NCBI RefSeq assembly: GCF_041468085.1
Contig: NZ_CP121017.1
Coordinates: 434,001 to 498,000 of the forward strand
Source of the DNA: Tistrella mobilis
Lineage (GTDB): Bacteria > Pseudomonadota > Alphaproteobacteria > Tistrellales > Tistrellaceae
DNA length: 64,000 nt
Direction of reading: 5' to 3'
Shown: piece by piece, positions 1-10,247 of the stretch
How the letters are laid out: the number at the start of each line of letters is the position of its first letter
How positions within the stretch are numbered: the stretch's first letter is position 1
Notes under the pieces: model-generated
Told to the model about the DNA's origin: nothing
Seen by the model: the letters and a program-made list of their open reading frames with translations, nothing else
The model's database searches: none
Made by a program: the position numbers and the translations under genes

Positions 1-102
1 CCCTCTGAGCGCCTCGGCGACCTGGCGTTCCAGGCGCGAGCGGTCGAGTGCCCCCGAGGCGAAGAAGGGATCGGTGGCGGTGAGCTTGGCGGTATCGGGC
101 AT
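1..102 (-). CDS. tldD: TldD metalloprotease, N-terminal fragment
   Basis: Only the first 34 codons lie in the window; the gene runs off the left edge on the minus strand. The translation begins MPDTAKLTATDPFFASGALD and continues with an LERQVAEAL segment. This resembles the start of alphaproteobacterial TldD proteins, where a short tail is followed by LFFARxGLD and a helix leading into the 'GADDGELFLEY' region (not visible here). TldD forms a heterodimeric zinc protease with TldE/PmbA, acting on unfolded or modified peptides in the cytoplasm. The family is known to sit divergently next to coxB in Rhodospirillales, which supports the call. The catalytic HExxxH region is outside the window, so identity rests on the N-terminus and synteny. 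Confidence 0.6.
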   Translation of the reverse strand, partial: MPDTAKLTATDPFFASGALDRSRLERQVAEALRG

Positions 103-702
103 TGGTCGCGGGCCTTACCTGGTCGGACGATCGGGGGTCGGGGGCAGTCGGAAATCGGGGTGGTCGGACGTTGCGGCGGTGGGACGTTGCGACGAGCGGA
201 ACTCCGGGACGGGGCGGAGGGTTGCCCCGGCATGTGGCAGGCGACTGGTGCCGGCCAGAGGGTTGGACGTCGGCGTGTCGTTCATGCATGTTATATGGAG
301 CGGTCGGCCGGGGGATATAAGGGATCGTTCGCAGAGCGCTCAGCTTCAGCCCGTCCACCCCGCGCAGGCACCGCCTTTCTCTCCGGACAGCCGTCGTTGC
401 ATTCCGGACGAAATGGCCCGGACCGCATGGCGGATTCGCCTCCAGGTTCTGTGCGACAAGTTGTCGCATTTTTCCCGAGCGGACTCCGCTTCAGCCTAAG
501 AAGCACAGAAAAACCGCGGAGACTCCAACCGTGGTTGAGCTGCATGGACACCATATCCGTGCAGCTTGTTAGACTTACGGGCGTCGTGTAGCCTTGGTCG
601 CAGCCAATGCGGCCAATTGCCACACGAAGGCGAACTGAGGACGTGGTCTAACGCCGTCCGGCAGAAGACGGGCGGAGCCATCCGCAGGGGGAAGGCCCAA
701 GA
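103..702. other. 600-bp divergent intergenic region between tldD and coxB
   Basis: No credible gene is seen; the overlapping short open frames have no family-like sequence. The region must hold the promoters of tldD (leftward) and the cox operon (rightward). Two dyads stand out. One is the 17-bp palindrome at 452-468 followed by five T residues. The other is an 11-bp inverted repeat with one mismatch (538-548 against 556-566). No convincing sigma-70 promoter could be placed with confidence. Confidence 0.6.
452..473 (+). promoter_or_regulatory. GCGAC-N5-GTCGC dyad: possible RegA/PrrA site or small terminator
   Basis: The sequence TGCGACAAGTTGTCGCA is a perfect 17-bp palindrome about 235 bp before the coxB start. 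It matches the known RegA/PrrA redox-regulator pattern GCGNC-N5-GNCGC, and that regulator controls cytochrome oxidase genes in Rhodobacter. It is followed by TTTTT, so it could equally be a weak intrinsic terminator (6-bp stem, 5-nt loop) ending a rightward transcript. Sequence alone cannot separate the two readings. Confidence 0.3.
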
Positions 703-1542
703 ATGAGGTCCAAGGATCTAGTCTCTTCGCTGATCGCGGTCTGCGCCGTTCTGTTCGGGACGGGCGGGGCGGCGTTCGCGGAAGGAGTTGCCCATGACTG
801 GCAGCTCAATCTCCAGGCGCCGGCGACGCCTGTCATGGAGCGGGTCGTCGATCTGCATGACATCCTGCTCTACATCTGCTTCGGCGTGTCGATCTTCGTA
901 CTCGCCCTGCTGGTCGTCGTCGTCCTTCGCTTCAATCGGACGTCCAACCCGACTCCGTCGAAGCGCTCGCACCACACCCTGCTCGAGATCGGCTGGACCG
1001 TTGCCCCGATCCTGATCCTGGTCGTGATCGCGATCCCCTCCTTCCGTCTGATCTATTTCGAGAACAAGGTGGAAGAGGCCGATCTGACCATCAAGGCGAT
1101 CGGGCATCAGTGGTACTGGTCTTACGAATACCCGGACAACGGCAACTTCACTTTCGTCAGCAACCTGCTGGAAGGTGATGCGCTCCCGGCCGGCGGCCAC
1201 CGCCTGCTGGAGGTCGACAACCGGGTCGTCGTGCCGGCCGGCAAGACCGTCCGCCTGCTGATCACCAGCGAGGACGTGCTGCACAGCTTCGCGATGCCGT
1301 CCTTCGGCGTGAAGATGGACGCCGTGCCGGGCCGGCTGAACGAGACCTGGTTCCGGGTCGACAAGCCGGGCGTCTATTACGGCCAGTGCTCCGAAATCTG
1401 CGGCGTGCGGCACGGCTTCATGCCGATCGTGATCGAGGCGCGGGCCGAGGGCGATTTCGAAAACTGGGTGACCGAAGCACAGGGCAGGTTCGCGCGCGTC
1501 GACGGGGCCGACGAGGTCCGGGTCGCGCTGGCGGGCCAGTGA
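703..1542 (+). CDS. coxB: cytochrome c oxidase subunit II
   Basis: This subunit of the aa3-type terminal oxidase carries the CuA centre that accepts electrons from cytochrome c. It has a signal peptide of about 26 residues (cleavage near AFA-EG). Two transmembrane helices follow, at about residues 52-72 and 95-115, then a periplasmic cupredoxin domain. The aromatic GHQWYWSYEYPD segment is present. The CuA ligands are visible: H194, then C229-x-E231-x-C233-x3-H237-x2-M240. Length (279 aa) is normal. The ATG follows a GGGGGAAGG ribosome-binding site. It is the first gene of the cox operon, with coxA 38 bp downstream. Confidence 0.97.
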   Translation: MRSKDLVSSLIAVCAVLFGTGGAAFAEGVAHDWQLNLQAPATPVMERVVDLHDILLYICFGVSIFVLALLVVVVLRFNRTSNPTPSKRSHHTLLEIGWTVAPILILVVIAIPSFRLIYFENKVEEADLTIKAIGHQWYWSYEYPDNGNFTFVSNLLEGDALPAGGHRLLEVDNRVVVPAGKTVRLLITSEDVLHSFAMPSFGVKMDAVPGRLNETWFRVDKPGVYYGQCSEICGVRHGFMPIVIEARAEGDFENWVTEAQGRFARVDGADEVRVALAGQ

Positions 1543-1565
1543 GCTTCCGCGGGCACATCCGATAA

Positions 1566-3176
<1,611 letters not shown>

Positions 3177-3403
3177 CGGCAGCCTGACGAGACCGGTCCT
3201 TCGGGGCCGTGGCCGGCGGCACCCATGCCACGGCGCGGCCCCGAAACCGCCCGACCCCGTCCCGGCCATGCCGGCCGGACCGGTCGGCCGGACAGGTGCC
3301 GGAACGGGTGGATCGGGATGCGGCGGAAAAATCGTCCGAAGCGCAGCTCATCCAGGTCGGTGCCGTCCCCCGCACCGCGTCCAGAAGACCAAGGCCCACG
3401 CCC

Positions 3404-4336
3404 GTGACCGACTCCGTCTACACCTCCACCGCCGTTGCCGCAGATGCCGCATCCCCCGCGGCCGATCCGTCGGTGCGGGATTTCATCGCCCTCCTCAAGC
3501 CGCGCGTCATGTCGCTGGTGGTGTTCACGGGCGCCGTCGGCATCTATCTGGCGCCCGGCCACCTGCATCCGGTGCTGGCCTTCGTGGCGCTGCTCTGCAT
3601 CGCGGTCGGTGCCGGGGCGTCGGGGGCGATCAACATGTGGTACGACCGCGACATCGACGCGGTCATGGCCCGCACCGTCGACCGGCCGATCCCGGCCGGG
3701 CGCATGGAGCCCGAAACCGCGCTCGCCTTCGGCGTGGCGCTGGCGGTGGCCTCGGTGGTGGTGATGGGCCTTGCGGTCAATCCGGTGGCGGCGGCGCTGC
3801 TGGCGCTGACCATCGGCTTCTATGTCTTCATCTACACCATGTGGCTGAAGCGCAGCACGCCGCAGAACATCGTCATCGGCGGTGCCGCAGGCGCCTTCCC
3901 GCCCATGGTCGGCTGGGCGGCGGTCAGCGGCGACGTCTCGCTGGGCGGTCTGGTGCTGTTTGCACTGATCTTCATGTGGACCCCGCCGCATTTCTGGGCG
4001 CTGGCGCTCTACCGGGCCGGCGACTATGCGCGCGCGGGCGTGCCGATGCTGCCGGTGGTGGCCGGTCGCCGTGAGACCAAGAAACAGATCCTGATCTACA
4101 CGGTGGCGCTGATCCCGCTGTCGGTGGCGCCCTGGGCGATGGGCCTGGCCAGCCTCTGGTACGGTCTGGCGGCGGGCGGGCTCAGCCTGATCTTCCTCGG
4201 CCATGCGATCCGCGTGGCCAAGAGCGAGGACGACCGGGCTCCCAAGGCGATGTTCGGTTTTTCGATCCTCTATCTGTTCGCCCTGTTCGCCCTGCTGGTG
4301 GTGGACAAGGCGGCGGGTCTGGGGAGCTGGTCATGA
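3404..4336 (+). CDS. ctaB: protoheme IX farnesyltransferase (heme o synthase)
   Basis: A UbiA-superfamily prenyltransferase that transfers farnesyl from FPP to heme b, making heme o, the precursor of the heme a used by this oxidase. The Mg-diphosphate motif N77-x3-D81-x3-D85 (NMWYDRDID) is clear, as are seven to nine hydrophobic segments. The frame is open from about 3209, but the upstream 65 codons are Arg/Pro-rich and unlike the family. GTG at 3404 gives 310 aa, the usual length. The gene overlaps the next by four bases (ATGA), indicating translational coupling. Confidence 0.95.
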   Translation: MTDSVYTSTAVAADAASPAADPSVRDFIALLKPRVMSLVVFTGAVGIYLAPGHLHPVLAFVALLCIAVGAGASGAINMWYDRDIDAVMARTVDRPIPAGRMEPETALAFGVALAVASVVVMGLAVNPVAAALLALTIGFYVFIYTMWLKRSTPQNIVIGGAAGAFPPMVGWAAVSGDVSLGGLVLFALIFMWTPPHFWALALYRAGDYARAGVPMLPVVAGRRETKKQILIYTVALIPLSVAPWAMGLASLWYGLAAGGLSLIFLGHAIRVAKSEDDRAPKAMFGFSILYLFALFALLVVDKAAGLGSWS

Positions 4337-4548
4337 CGCCTGCCGATACCCGCAACGGTCCCGCCGAGACCCATGACGCGGCGGAATACGATCCGCAGCG
4401 CGCCGTGGTGGAAGAGCGGGTCGACCCCGCTTCCGCCGAAGCGAAGGACCGGATGCGGCGCATGCGGCAGCGCAATTGGGCGCTCTTTGCCCTGCTCTGG
4501 GCGATGGTGGCGCTGTTCTTCGCCATCACCATCGCGAAGATGAGCTGA
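4333..4548 (+). CDS. CoxF-like small cytochrome oxidase assembly protein
   Basis: A 71-residue protein with a charged N-terminal half and one transmembrane helix at about residues 50-68 ([19 protein letters not shown]), preceded by a basic [10 protein letters not shown] segment. Its size, topology and position between ctaB and ctaG match the small CoxF-type proteins found in alphaproteobacterial cox operons, whose function is not established. It starts with ATG overlapping the ctaB stop. Homology rests mainly on position and shape. Confidence 0.7.
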   Translation: MTPADTRNGPAETHDAAEYDPQRAVVEERVDPASAEAKDRMRRMRQRNWALFALLWAMVALFFAITIAKMS

Positions 4549-4565
4549 CGAAGGGGTATCGGGTC

Positions 4566-5264
4566 GTGAGCGAGGCGGATGGACGGGAGGATATGGCGAC
4601 CGGGCGGGCGCGGCGGCAGCGGCGCGGCAAGCTCGGCACCCTGATCGGCGTCGGCATGCTGCTGGGCGGCATGACCGTGCTCACCTCGTATTCGGCCACG
4701 ATCTACAACCTGTTCTGCCAGGTCACCGGCTATGGCGGCACCACCCAGGTGGCGGATGCGACCGAGGTGCCGGTGCTCGATCGGGAGATGAAGGTTCGCT
4801 TCAACGCCGACACCGCCCGCGGCATGCCCTGGGGCTTCTTCCCCGAGCAGCGCGAAATGGTGGTGAAGGTGGGGGAGCGCCATCTCGCCTTCTACAAGGC
4901 GGTCAACAACAGCGACCGGCCGGTTCTGGGCCAGGCCGCCTACAATGTAACGCCCCAGAAGATGGGGCTCTATTTCGACAAGATCGACTGCTTCTGCTTC
5001 ACCGAGCAGCTGCTCATGCCGGGGCAGTCGATCGACATGCCGGTCAGCTTCTACATCGATCCGAAGATGGCAGACGACCGCAATGTCGATGAGGTCCGCA
5101 CCGTGACGCTGTCCTACACCTTCTTCGATCTGGGGGAGGAGGGGCTGCAGAGCTATCTGGAGCGGACCGGGCGGAAACTTGAGGATTTCGCGACCGTAAC
5201 GCCGGGCACCAGCCTGGCGGACGGCGCCCGTACCGGAGGCCAGATCCGCCCCGCGGGCGGTTGA
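4566..5264 (+). CDS. ctaG: cytochrome c oxidase assembly protein CtaG/Cox11
   Basis: Cox11 is a membrane-anchored copper chaperone delivering Cu(I) to CuB of subunit I. The 232-aa product has a basic cytoplasmic N-terminus, one anchor helix at about residues 22-42 and a periplasmic immunoglobulin-like domain. The copper-binding C142-F-C144 pair lies in the conserved [11 protein letters not shown] segment, and the [12 protein letters not shown] motif is intact. GTG at 4566 is chosen because GAAGGGG lies eight bases upstream. The longer open frame would start inside the preceding gene. Confidence 0.95.
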   Translation: MSEADGREDMATGRARRQRRGKLGTLIGVGMLLGGMTVLTSYSATIYNLFCQVTGYGGTTQVADATEVPVLDREMKVRFNADTARGMPWGFFPEQREMVVKVGERHLAFYKAVNNSDRPVLGQAAYNVTPQKMGLYFDKIDCFCFTEQLLMPGQSIDMPVSFYIDPKMADDRNVDEVRTVTLSYTFFDLGEEGLQSYLERTGRKLEDFATVTPGTSLADGARTGGQIRPAGG

Positions 5265-5436
5265 GGCGGATGGTCGGAGACCAGAAAAAGGGACGGAAAC
5301 GCCCGGACCATCCCTGCGGTCCGGTGCAGGGAGCTGCCGGGGGCGGGGGTGCGCCCCGTCCCCGGGCCGACGGCCGACGCCGGACGAGGGCGGCTGCCAG
5401 GGGTCATGCGGCATCGGCCTTGAGGAGGAGTGTAGA
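5265..5436 (+). other. 172-bp ctaG-coxC spacer with inverted repeat
   Basis: No gene is seen. An 8-9 bp inverted repeat (GGATGGTC at 5268-5275 against GGACCATCC at 5305-5313) could form a hairpin in the cox transcript. It has no U-tract, so it may be an mRNA-processing or stability element rather than a terminator. Confidence 0.4.
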
Positions 5437-6246
5437 ATGAGCGAAGCACACGCCGCGCACACCAAAGTGCACGATTATCATCTCGTCGACCCGAGCCCGT
5501 GGCCCTTCCTGGGGGCCATGGCCGGCCTGCTGATGGCGGTCGGCGGGGTCATGTTCATGCACAACAACCCGGTGGGCTGGCTTGTCCTGCTGGTGGGCTT
5601 CCTCTGCGTGCTTGGCGTCATGGCCGGCTGGTGGCGGGACGTCATCAAGGAGTCGGTACAGCACAAGGCCCATACCGGCGTGGTCCAGATCGGGCTGCGC
5701 ATGGGCATGGTGCTGTTCATCGCCTCGGAGGTGATGTTCTTCGTCGCCTTCTTCTGGGCCTATTTCAACGCCTCGCTGTTCCCGACCGAGGCGATCGGCG
5801 GTGTCTGGCCGCCCGAGGGCATCGAGACCTTCGATCCCTGGCACCTGCCGCTGATGAACACCACCATCCTGCTGCTGTCGGGCACCACGGTGACCTGGGC
5901 GCATCATGCCCTGCGCGAAGGCGACAACCGTACCACCGTGCAGATGCTGGCGATCACCGTCGGTCTCGGCGTGTTCTTCTCCTGCGTCCAGGCCTATGAA
6001 TACAGCCACGCCACCTTCGCCTTCAGCGATGGCGTCTATGCCTCCACCTTCTACATGGCGACCGGTTTCCACGGCTTCCATGTGCTGGTCGGCACCATCT
6101 TCCTGGCCGTCTGCCTGCGCCGGGCCATGGCGCGCCAGTTCACCGCCCAGAAGCATATCGGCTTCGAGGCGGCGGCCTGGTACTGGCATTTCGTCGACGT
6201 GGTCTGGCTGTTCCTGTTCGTCGCGATCTACGTCTGGGGCCGCTGA
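5437..6246 (+). CDS. coxC: cytochrome c oxidase subunit III
   Basis: This is the seven-helix third core subunit of the aa3 oxidase, which stabilises the complex and may help proton uptake. The 269-aa length is standard. Characteristic segments are [13 protein letters not shown] at the N-terminus, the conserved [10 protein letters not shown] helix with its glutamate-bearing partner (ASEVMFF), and the C-terminal [14 protein letters not shown] block. A strong GAGGAGGAG ribosome-binding site precedes ATG. The stop overlaps the next start by one base (TGATG). Confidence 0.97.
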   Translation: MSEAHAAHTKVHDYHLVDPSPWPFLGAMAGLLMAVGGVMFMHNNPVGWLVLLVGFLCVLGVMAGWWRDVIKESVQHKAHTGVVQIGLRMGMVLFIASEVMFFVAFFWAYFNASLFPTEAIGGVWPPEGIETFDPWHLPLMNTTILLLSGTTVTWAHHALREGDNRTTVQMLAITVGLGVFFSCVQAYEYSHATFAFSDGVYASTFYMATGFHGFHVLVGTIFLAVCLRRAMARQFTAQKHIGFEAAAWYWHFVDVVWLFLFVAIYVWGR

Positions 6247-6653
6247 TGGCCGATATGCGAAGCGGAGGCGGGGATTGGCCGGCGGTTAACCCGCTGGCTG
6301 CCGGCCTCCGCTGCCGCTGTCCACGCTGCGGCGAGGGGCGCCTGTTCCGGGGGCTTCTCGCCGTTCGCGATTCCTGCGACCGCTGCGGCCTGGACCTTCG
6401 GGACGTGGCAAGCGAGGATGGCCCCGCCGCCTTCGTGATCCTGATCGCGGGCTTCATCCTGATGGCGCTGGTGCTTTGGGTGGAACTCACCTGGGCGCCG
6501 CCGATCTGGCTGCATCTCGTGATCTGGCTGCCGCTGGCCGTTGTCCTGTCGATCGGCCTGCTCCGGCCGATGAAGGCGTGGATGGTCGCCCAGCAATACC
6601 GCCACCGCGTCCTTGGTCTCGGCCGGGACGAGGACGGCACCACCGGAGACTGA
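6246..6653 (+). CDS. DUF983 family zinc-ribbon membrane protein
   Basis: A 135-aa protein with two CxxC pairs (CPRCGEG near residue 26 and CDRCGLDL near residue 45) that look like a small zinc ribbon. Two transmembrane helices and a basic C-terminus follow. This is the DUF983 layout, and the family routinely sits between coxC and surf1 in alphaproteobacteria. A role in oxidase assembly is therefore likely, but the activity is unknown. It is translationally coupled to coxC. Confidence 0.88.
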   Translation: MADMRSGGGDWPAVNPLAAGLRCRCPRCGEGRLFRGLLAVRDSCDRCGLDLRDVASEDGPAAFVILIAGFILMALVLWVELTWAPPIWLHLVIWLPLAVVLSIGLLRPMKAWMVAQQYRHRVLGLGRDEDGTTGD

Positions 6654-6662
6654 CCCCCCATC

Positions 6663-7448
6663 ATGCCCGCCGCTGATCCGTCGCCGTCCGGTTCCCCGCA
6701 TGCCGGCCGCGCCGGCCGCCCCGCCAGCAAAAAGCCCAAACGGGCCGGACTTCTGCTCGTCCTCGTGGTGCTGGCCGTGGCGGCCATGCTCGGCCTCGGC
6801 ACCTGGCAGGTGCAGCGTCTGGCCTGGAAGACCGATCTGATCGGGCAGCGTGCGGCGAGCCTCGCCGCCGATCCGGTCGCGCTACCGGTCTTCGGCCCGG
6901 CCGCCACGCCTGACGAGCTGGCAGAATGGTCCTTCCGCCGGGTGCGGATGACCGGCCGTTTCCTTCATGACAAGGAACTCTATCAGGCGGCCAAATCGCT
7001 CAACGGCAATTCCGGCTACCACATCCTGACCCCGTTCGAGCGCACCGGCCTGCCGGGCGGCGCCGCGCAGACCGTGCTGGTCAGCCGCGGCTGGGTGCCG
7101 CTGGACCACAAGGACCCGGCCACCCGTGCGGCCGGCCAGATCCCGGGCGAGGTGACCGTCACCGGCATTGCCCGCGTGCCGGGGACGAATGCCTGGGTCG
7201 TGCCCGACAACCGGCCGTCCGAGAATTTCTGGTTCACCATCGACACGAAGGTGATGGGCGATTTCGTGGACGAGACCCTGGCGCCGGTCTATGTCGAAGC
7301 TGATGCCACGCCCGTGCCGGGCGACCTGCCCAAGGGCGGCCAGACCCGGTCGGAGCTGCCCAACGACCATCTTCAGTACGCGATCACCTGGTATGCGCTG
7401 GCGATCTCGCTGATCGTGATCTATGTCGTCTACAGGCGGCGGCATTGA
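6663..7448 (+). CDS. SURF1 family oxidase assembly protein
   Basis: SURF1 proteins help insert heme a into subunit I of aa3 oxidases. The 261-aa product has one N-terminal helix (about residues 30-48, ending in the family motif LGTWQVQRLAWK). A periplasmic domain follows with GRFLHDKELY and LVSRGWVPLDHK. A C-terminal helix ends NDHLQYAITWYALAISLIVIY. Two-helix topology and length match the family. It lies 9 bp after the DUF983 gene. Confidence 0.95.
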   Translation: MPAADPSPSGSPHAGRAGRPASKKPKRAGLLLVLVVLAVAAMLGLGTWQVQRLAWKTDLIGQRAASLAADPVALPVFGPAATPDELAEWSFRRVRMTGRFLHDKELYQAAKSLNGNSGYHILTPFERTGLPGGAAQTVLVSRGWVPLDHKDPATRAAGQIPGEVTVTGIARVPGTNAWVVPDNRPSENFWFTIDTKVMGDFVDETLAPVYVEADATPVPGDLPKGGQTRSELPNDHLQYAITWYALAISLIVIYVVYRRRH

Positions 7449-7525
7449 TCCGCCCGCCTGCGACCGATCGCCGACCGCCTGCCTCCGCCTGATCGCTCTC
7501 TGACCCGAACCGTTACGGCCGTCCG

Positions 7526-8530
7526 ATGAAACCCTCCATCCGTCGCTTCCGTGCCGTCGCCGGCATCGCCATCGTCGCCACCTTCGTGCTGATCGTTCTG
7601 GGTGCGGTGATCCGCGCGACCAATTCCGGGCTGTCCTGCCCCGATTGGCCGCATTGCTACGGCTTCTGGGTGCCGACGCCGGCCAAGCTCGCAACCGTGC
7701 CCGGGATCGACTACACCTTCACCCAGGTGATGTATGAATGGGTGCACCGCTTCATTGCCGGCGTCATCGTCGGGCCGCTGACCCTGGTCCTGGCGATCTG
7801 GGCGCTGGTCATGCGGCGCGAGAACCTGCGCCCCGCCCTGTTCGGCATCGCCGCCCTGGCGCTGCTGCTGGTTCAGGGGCTGCTGGGCGGGCTGACGGTG
7901 CTGGACCGGAACTCTCCCTGGAGCGTCGCGGTTCACCTTTCAAACGCCCAGCTGGTGCTGGCGATGCTGATCGGCATGTATGTCTCGGCCGGCCGGCCGG
8001 CGCAGAGTGCTCTGGTCTGGACCGAGCCGGTCAGCCGCGGTACCAGGCTGGCCGTGTTCGTGGTTGCCCTGATCGCCCTGTCGACGATCGCGGCCGGGGC
8101 GATGATGGCCAAGAACGGCGCCTCGCTCGCCTGCTCGACCTGGCCGCTCTGTGACGGCGAGGTGGTGCCGCCGCTCGACGATCCGCTGATCGCGCTGCAC
8201 TTCACCCATCGGGTGCTGGCCGGCATCACGGCTCTTTCGATCCTGGCCCTGTTCATCTGGGCCCACCGGGCCCGCCGGCGGGCGCCGGGCTTCGCCCGCG
8301 ACATGCACCGTACGCTGGGGCTGGTCGCCCTTCAGGTCTGCGTCGGTGCTGCGGTCATCTTCCTGCAGGTGCCGGTCTGGACGGCCGCCACCCATCAGGG
8401 CATGGGGGTGCTGGTGCTGGCCTCGCTGGTGGTGACCCTGCTGCATCTGGCCTTCGGCCCCGGCACCGCGGCCCCTCGCGGACGACCGGAGCCCGTCGCC
8501 GGCCGTGCCGCAACGGCTCGCGGCGCCTGA
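7526..8530 (+). CDS. ctaA: heme A synthase (COX15/CtaA)
   Basis: Converts heme o to heme a by oxidising the C8 methyl group, completing the heme pathway begun by CtaB. The 334-aa protein has eight predicted helices and the N-terminal RATNSGLSCPDWPHC motif with a cysteine pair C38/C44. A second internal repeat has CSTWPLCDG. Heme-ligating histidines are expected in YEWVHRFIAG, VHLSNAQL, HFTHRVLAG and ATHQGMGVLV, all present. The two-repeat organisation and both cysteine pairs are typical. The start is the first ATG, without a strong ribosome-binding site. Confidence 0.93.
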   Translation: MKPSIRRFRAVAGIAIVATFVLIVLGAVIRATNSGLSCPDWPHCYGFWVPTPAKLATVPGIDYTFTQVMYEWVHRFIAGVIVGPLTLVLAIWALVMRRENLRPALFGIAALALLLVQGLLGGLTVLDRNSPWSVAVHLSNAQLVLAMLIGMYVSAGRPAQSALVWTEPVSRGTRLAVFVVALIALSTIAAGAMMAKNGASLACSTWPLCDGEVVPPLDDPLIALHFTHRVLAGITALSILALFIWAHRARRRAPGFARDMHRTLGLVALQVCVGAAVIFLQVPVWTAATHQGMGVLVLASLVVTLLHLAFGPGTAAPRGRPEPVAGRAATARGA

Positions 8531-8565
8531 CCACCCGTTCTCCGATCACAAGGACGTCTCCGCCG

Positions 8566-10104
8566 ATGCCGGCCATGACCGAACTTGAGGCGCGCTTTCG
8601 CCGCCTGTCGCATATCGAAGGCGCCGAGGGCGTGCTCAGCTGGGATTGGGCGGTGAACATGCCCAAGGGCGGCGCCGTGGTGCGCTCCGCCCAGATGGCG
8701 ACCCTGGCTGAAATCGGCCATGACATCCTCACGGCTGCCGACCTGCCGGCGCTGTTCGACGATGCCGCGGCCGAACTCGCGGGGGCGATGCCAGCCGATG
8801 AGGCTGCCGCCGACCGGCTCGACTGGCAGCGGGCGAATCTGGCCGAGATGCGGCGGCGCCATGCCCATGCCACGGCCCTGCCGGCCGATCTGGTCCGGCG
8901 CCGTGCAGAGGCGGCCTCCGCCTGCGAGATGATCTGGCGCGAGGCGCGCGCGGCTGATGATTTCGCCCGCTTCGCCCCGGCGCTCGCCTATGTGCTGAAG
9001 CTTGAGCGCGAGGCCGCCGCCGCCAAGGGCGCCGCACTCGGCCTGCCGCCCTACGAGGCGCTGCTCGATGCCTACGACCCCGGCCGGCGCACGGCCGATA
9101 TCGACCGGATCTTCGCCCGGCTGGAAATCGAGCTGCCGATGATCCGCGAGGCGGCGCTCGCCGCCCAGGCGGCCCGGCCGGAGCCGATCCGGCCGAAGGG
9201 GCCGTTCCCGGTGGCGGCGCAGCGCGCGCTGGGCATCCGGCTGATGACGATGGCGGGCTTTCCTTTCGATCATGGCCGGCTGGATGTCAGCCACCACCCC
9301 TTCTCGGGCGGCGTGCCGGATGATCTGCGCATCACCACCCGCTATGACGAGGCCGATTTCGCCGAAAGCGCCATGGCGGTGCTGCACGAAACCGGCCATG
9401 CACTCTACGAGCACGGCCTGCCCCGCGACTGGCGCGACCAGCCGGTGGGTCTTGCCCGCGGCATGACCATCCATGAAAGCCAGTCGCTGCTGACCGAGAT
9501 GCAGGCCAGCCGCAGCCGGCCGTTCATGACCGCCTTTGCCGCCGCGGCACGCGAGGCCTTCGGCGCCGATGCCGGCGATCCGGCCTATGATGCCGACAAT
9601 CTCCATGCGCTGATGGTGCGGGTGCGGCCGGGCTTCATTCGGGTCAATGCCGACGAGGTGACCTATCCCGGCCATGTCATGCTGCGCTATGGGCTGGAGC
9701 GGGCGATGATCGCCGGCGACCTTGCCGTGGACGATCTGCCCGGGGCCTGGCGCGAAGGCATGGCCCGGCTGGTCGGCGTGGTGCCCGACACCGATCGTGA
9801 CGGCTGCCTGCAGGATATCCACTGGCCGAGCGGCGCCTTCGGTTATTTCCCGACCTATTCGCTGGGGGCGATGGCGGCGGCGCAGCTGTTCCAGGCCGCC
9901 CGCCGCGCCCTGCCGGCGCTTGATGACGATCTTGCCCGCGGTGATTTCTCGGGCCTGCTCGGCTGGCTGCGCACCCATGTCCACGGCCAGGGCTGCCGCT
10001 GGTCGGCAGACGAGCTGATCGTGCGGGCGACCGGCGCGCCGCTCTCCGCCGACGCCTTCCTCAGCCATCTGCGTCGCCGCTATCTGGGGGAAAACCCGGC
10101 CTGA
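8566..10104 (+). CDS. M32 family metallocarboxypeptidase (Taq type)
   Basis: A cytoplasmic zinc carboxypeptidase that trims C-terminal residues from peptides. The 512-aa length is typical. The catalytic H274-E-T-G-H278 and the family motifs HPFSGGVPDDLRITTRY, GLPRDWRDQPVG and HESQSLLTE are present, as is VRPGFIRVNADEVTYPGHVMLRY. ATG at 8566 has AAGGACG about nine bases upstream; an in-frame ATG nine bases later is possible. It lies downstream of ctaA with a short gap but has no evident functional link to the oxidase. Confidence 0.95.
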   Translation: MPAMTELEARFRRLSHIEGAEGVLSWDWAVNMPKGGAVVRSAQMATLAEIGHDILTAADLPALFDDAAAELAGAMPADEAAADRLDWQRANLAEMRRRHAHATALPADLVRRRAEAASACEMIWREARAADDFARFAPALAYVLKLEREAAAAKGAALGLPPYEALLDAYDPGRRTADIDRIFARLEIELPMIREAALAAQAARPEPIRPKGPFPVAAQRALGIRLMTMAGFPFDHGRLDVSHHPFSGGVPDDLRITTRYDEADFAESAMAVLHETGHALYEHGLPRDWRDQPVGLARGMTIHESQSLLTEMQASRSRPFMTAFAAAAREAFGADAGDPAYDADNLHALMVRVRPGFIRVNADEVTYPGHVMLRYGLERAMIAGDLAVDDLPGAWREGMARLVGVVPDTDRDGCLQDIHWPSGAFGYFPTYSLGAMAAAQLFQAARRALPALDDDLARGDFSGLLGWLRTHVHGQGCRWSADELIVRATGAPLSADAFLSHLRRRYLGENPA

Positions 10105-10247
10105 CCCCGGCCCCGGCGCCGGGACGGCCGGGTCCACATGGCTGACCGGCGCCGCTGGTCGATTGATCGGGCGCGCCGGTCCCGGTAGTCTCGGCGCAGC
10201 TCCGGCCCTTTCCGGCCTCCCGACTCTCACGACGAAGGTTGACCTCC

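Noticed and set aside
160..623. Several short frames in the tldD-coxB gap
   Set aside because: They overlap one another on both strands and have no family-like sequence; promoter DNA is more likely.
8395..10230. 611-codon minus-strand frame opposite the M32 carboxypeptidase
   Set aside because: It is antisense to a gene with an intact HETGH site and gives a low-complexity translation.
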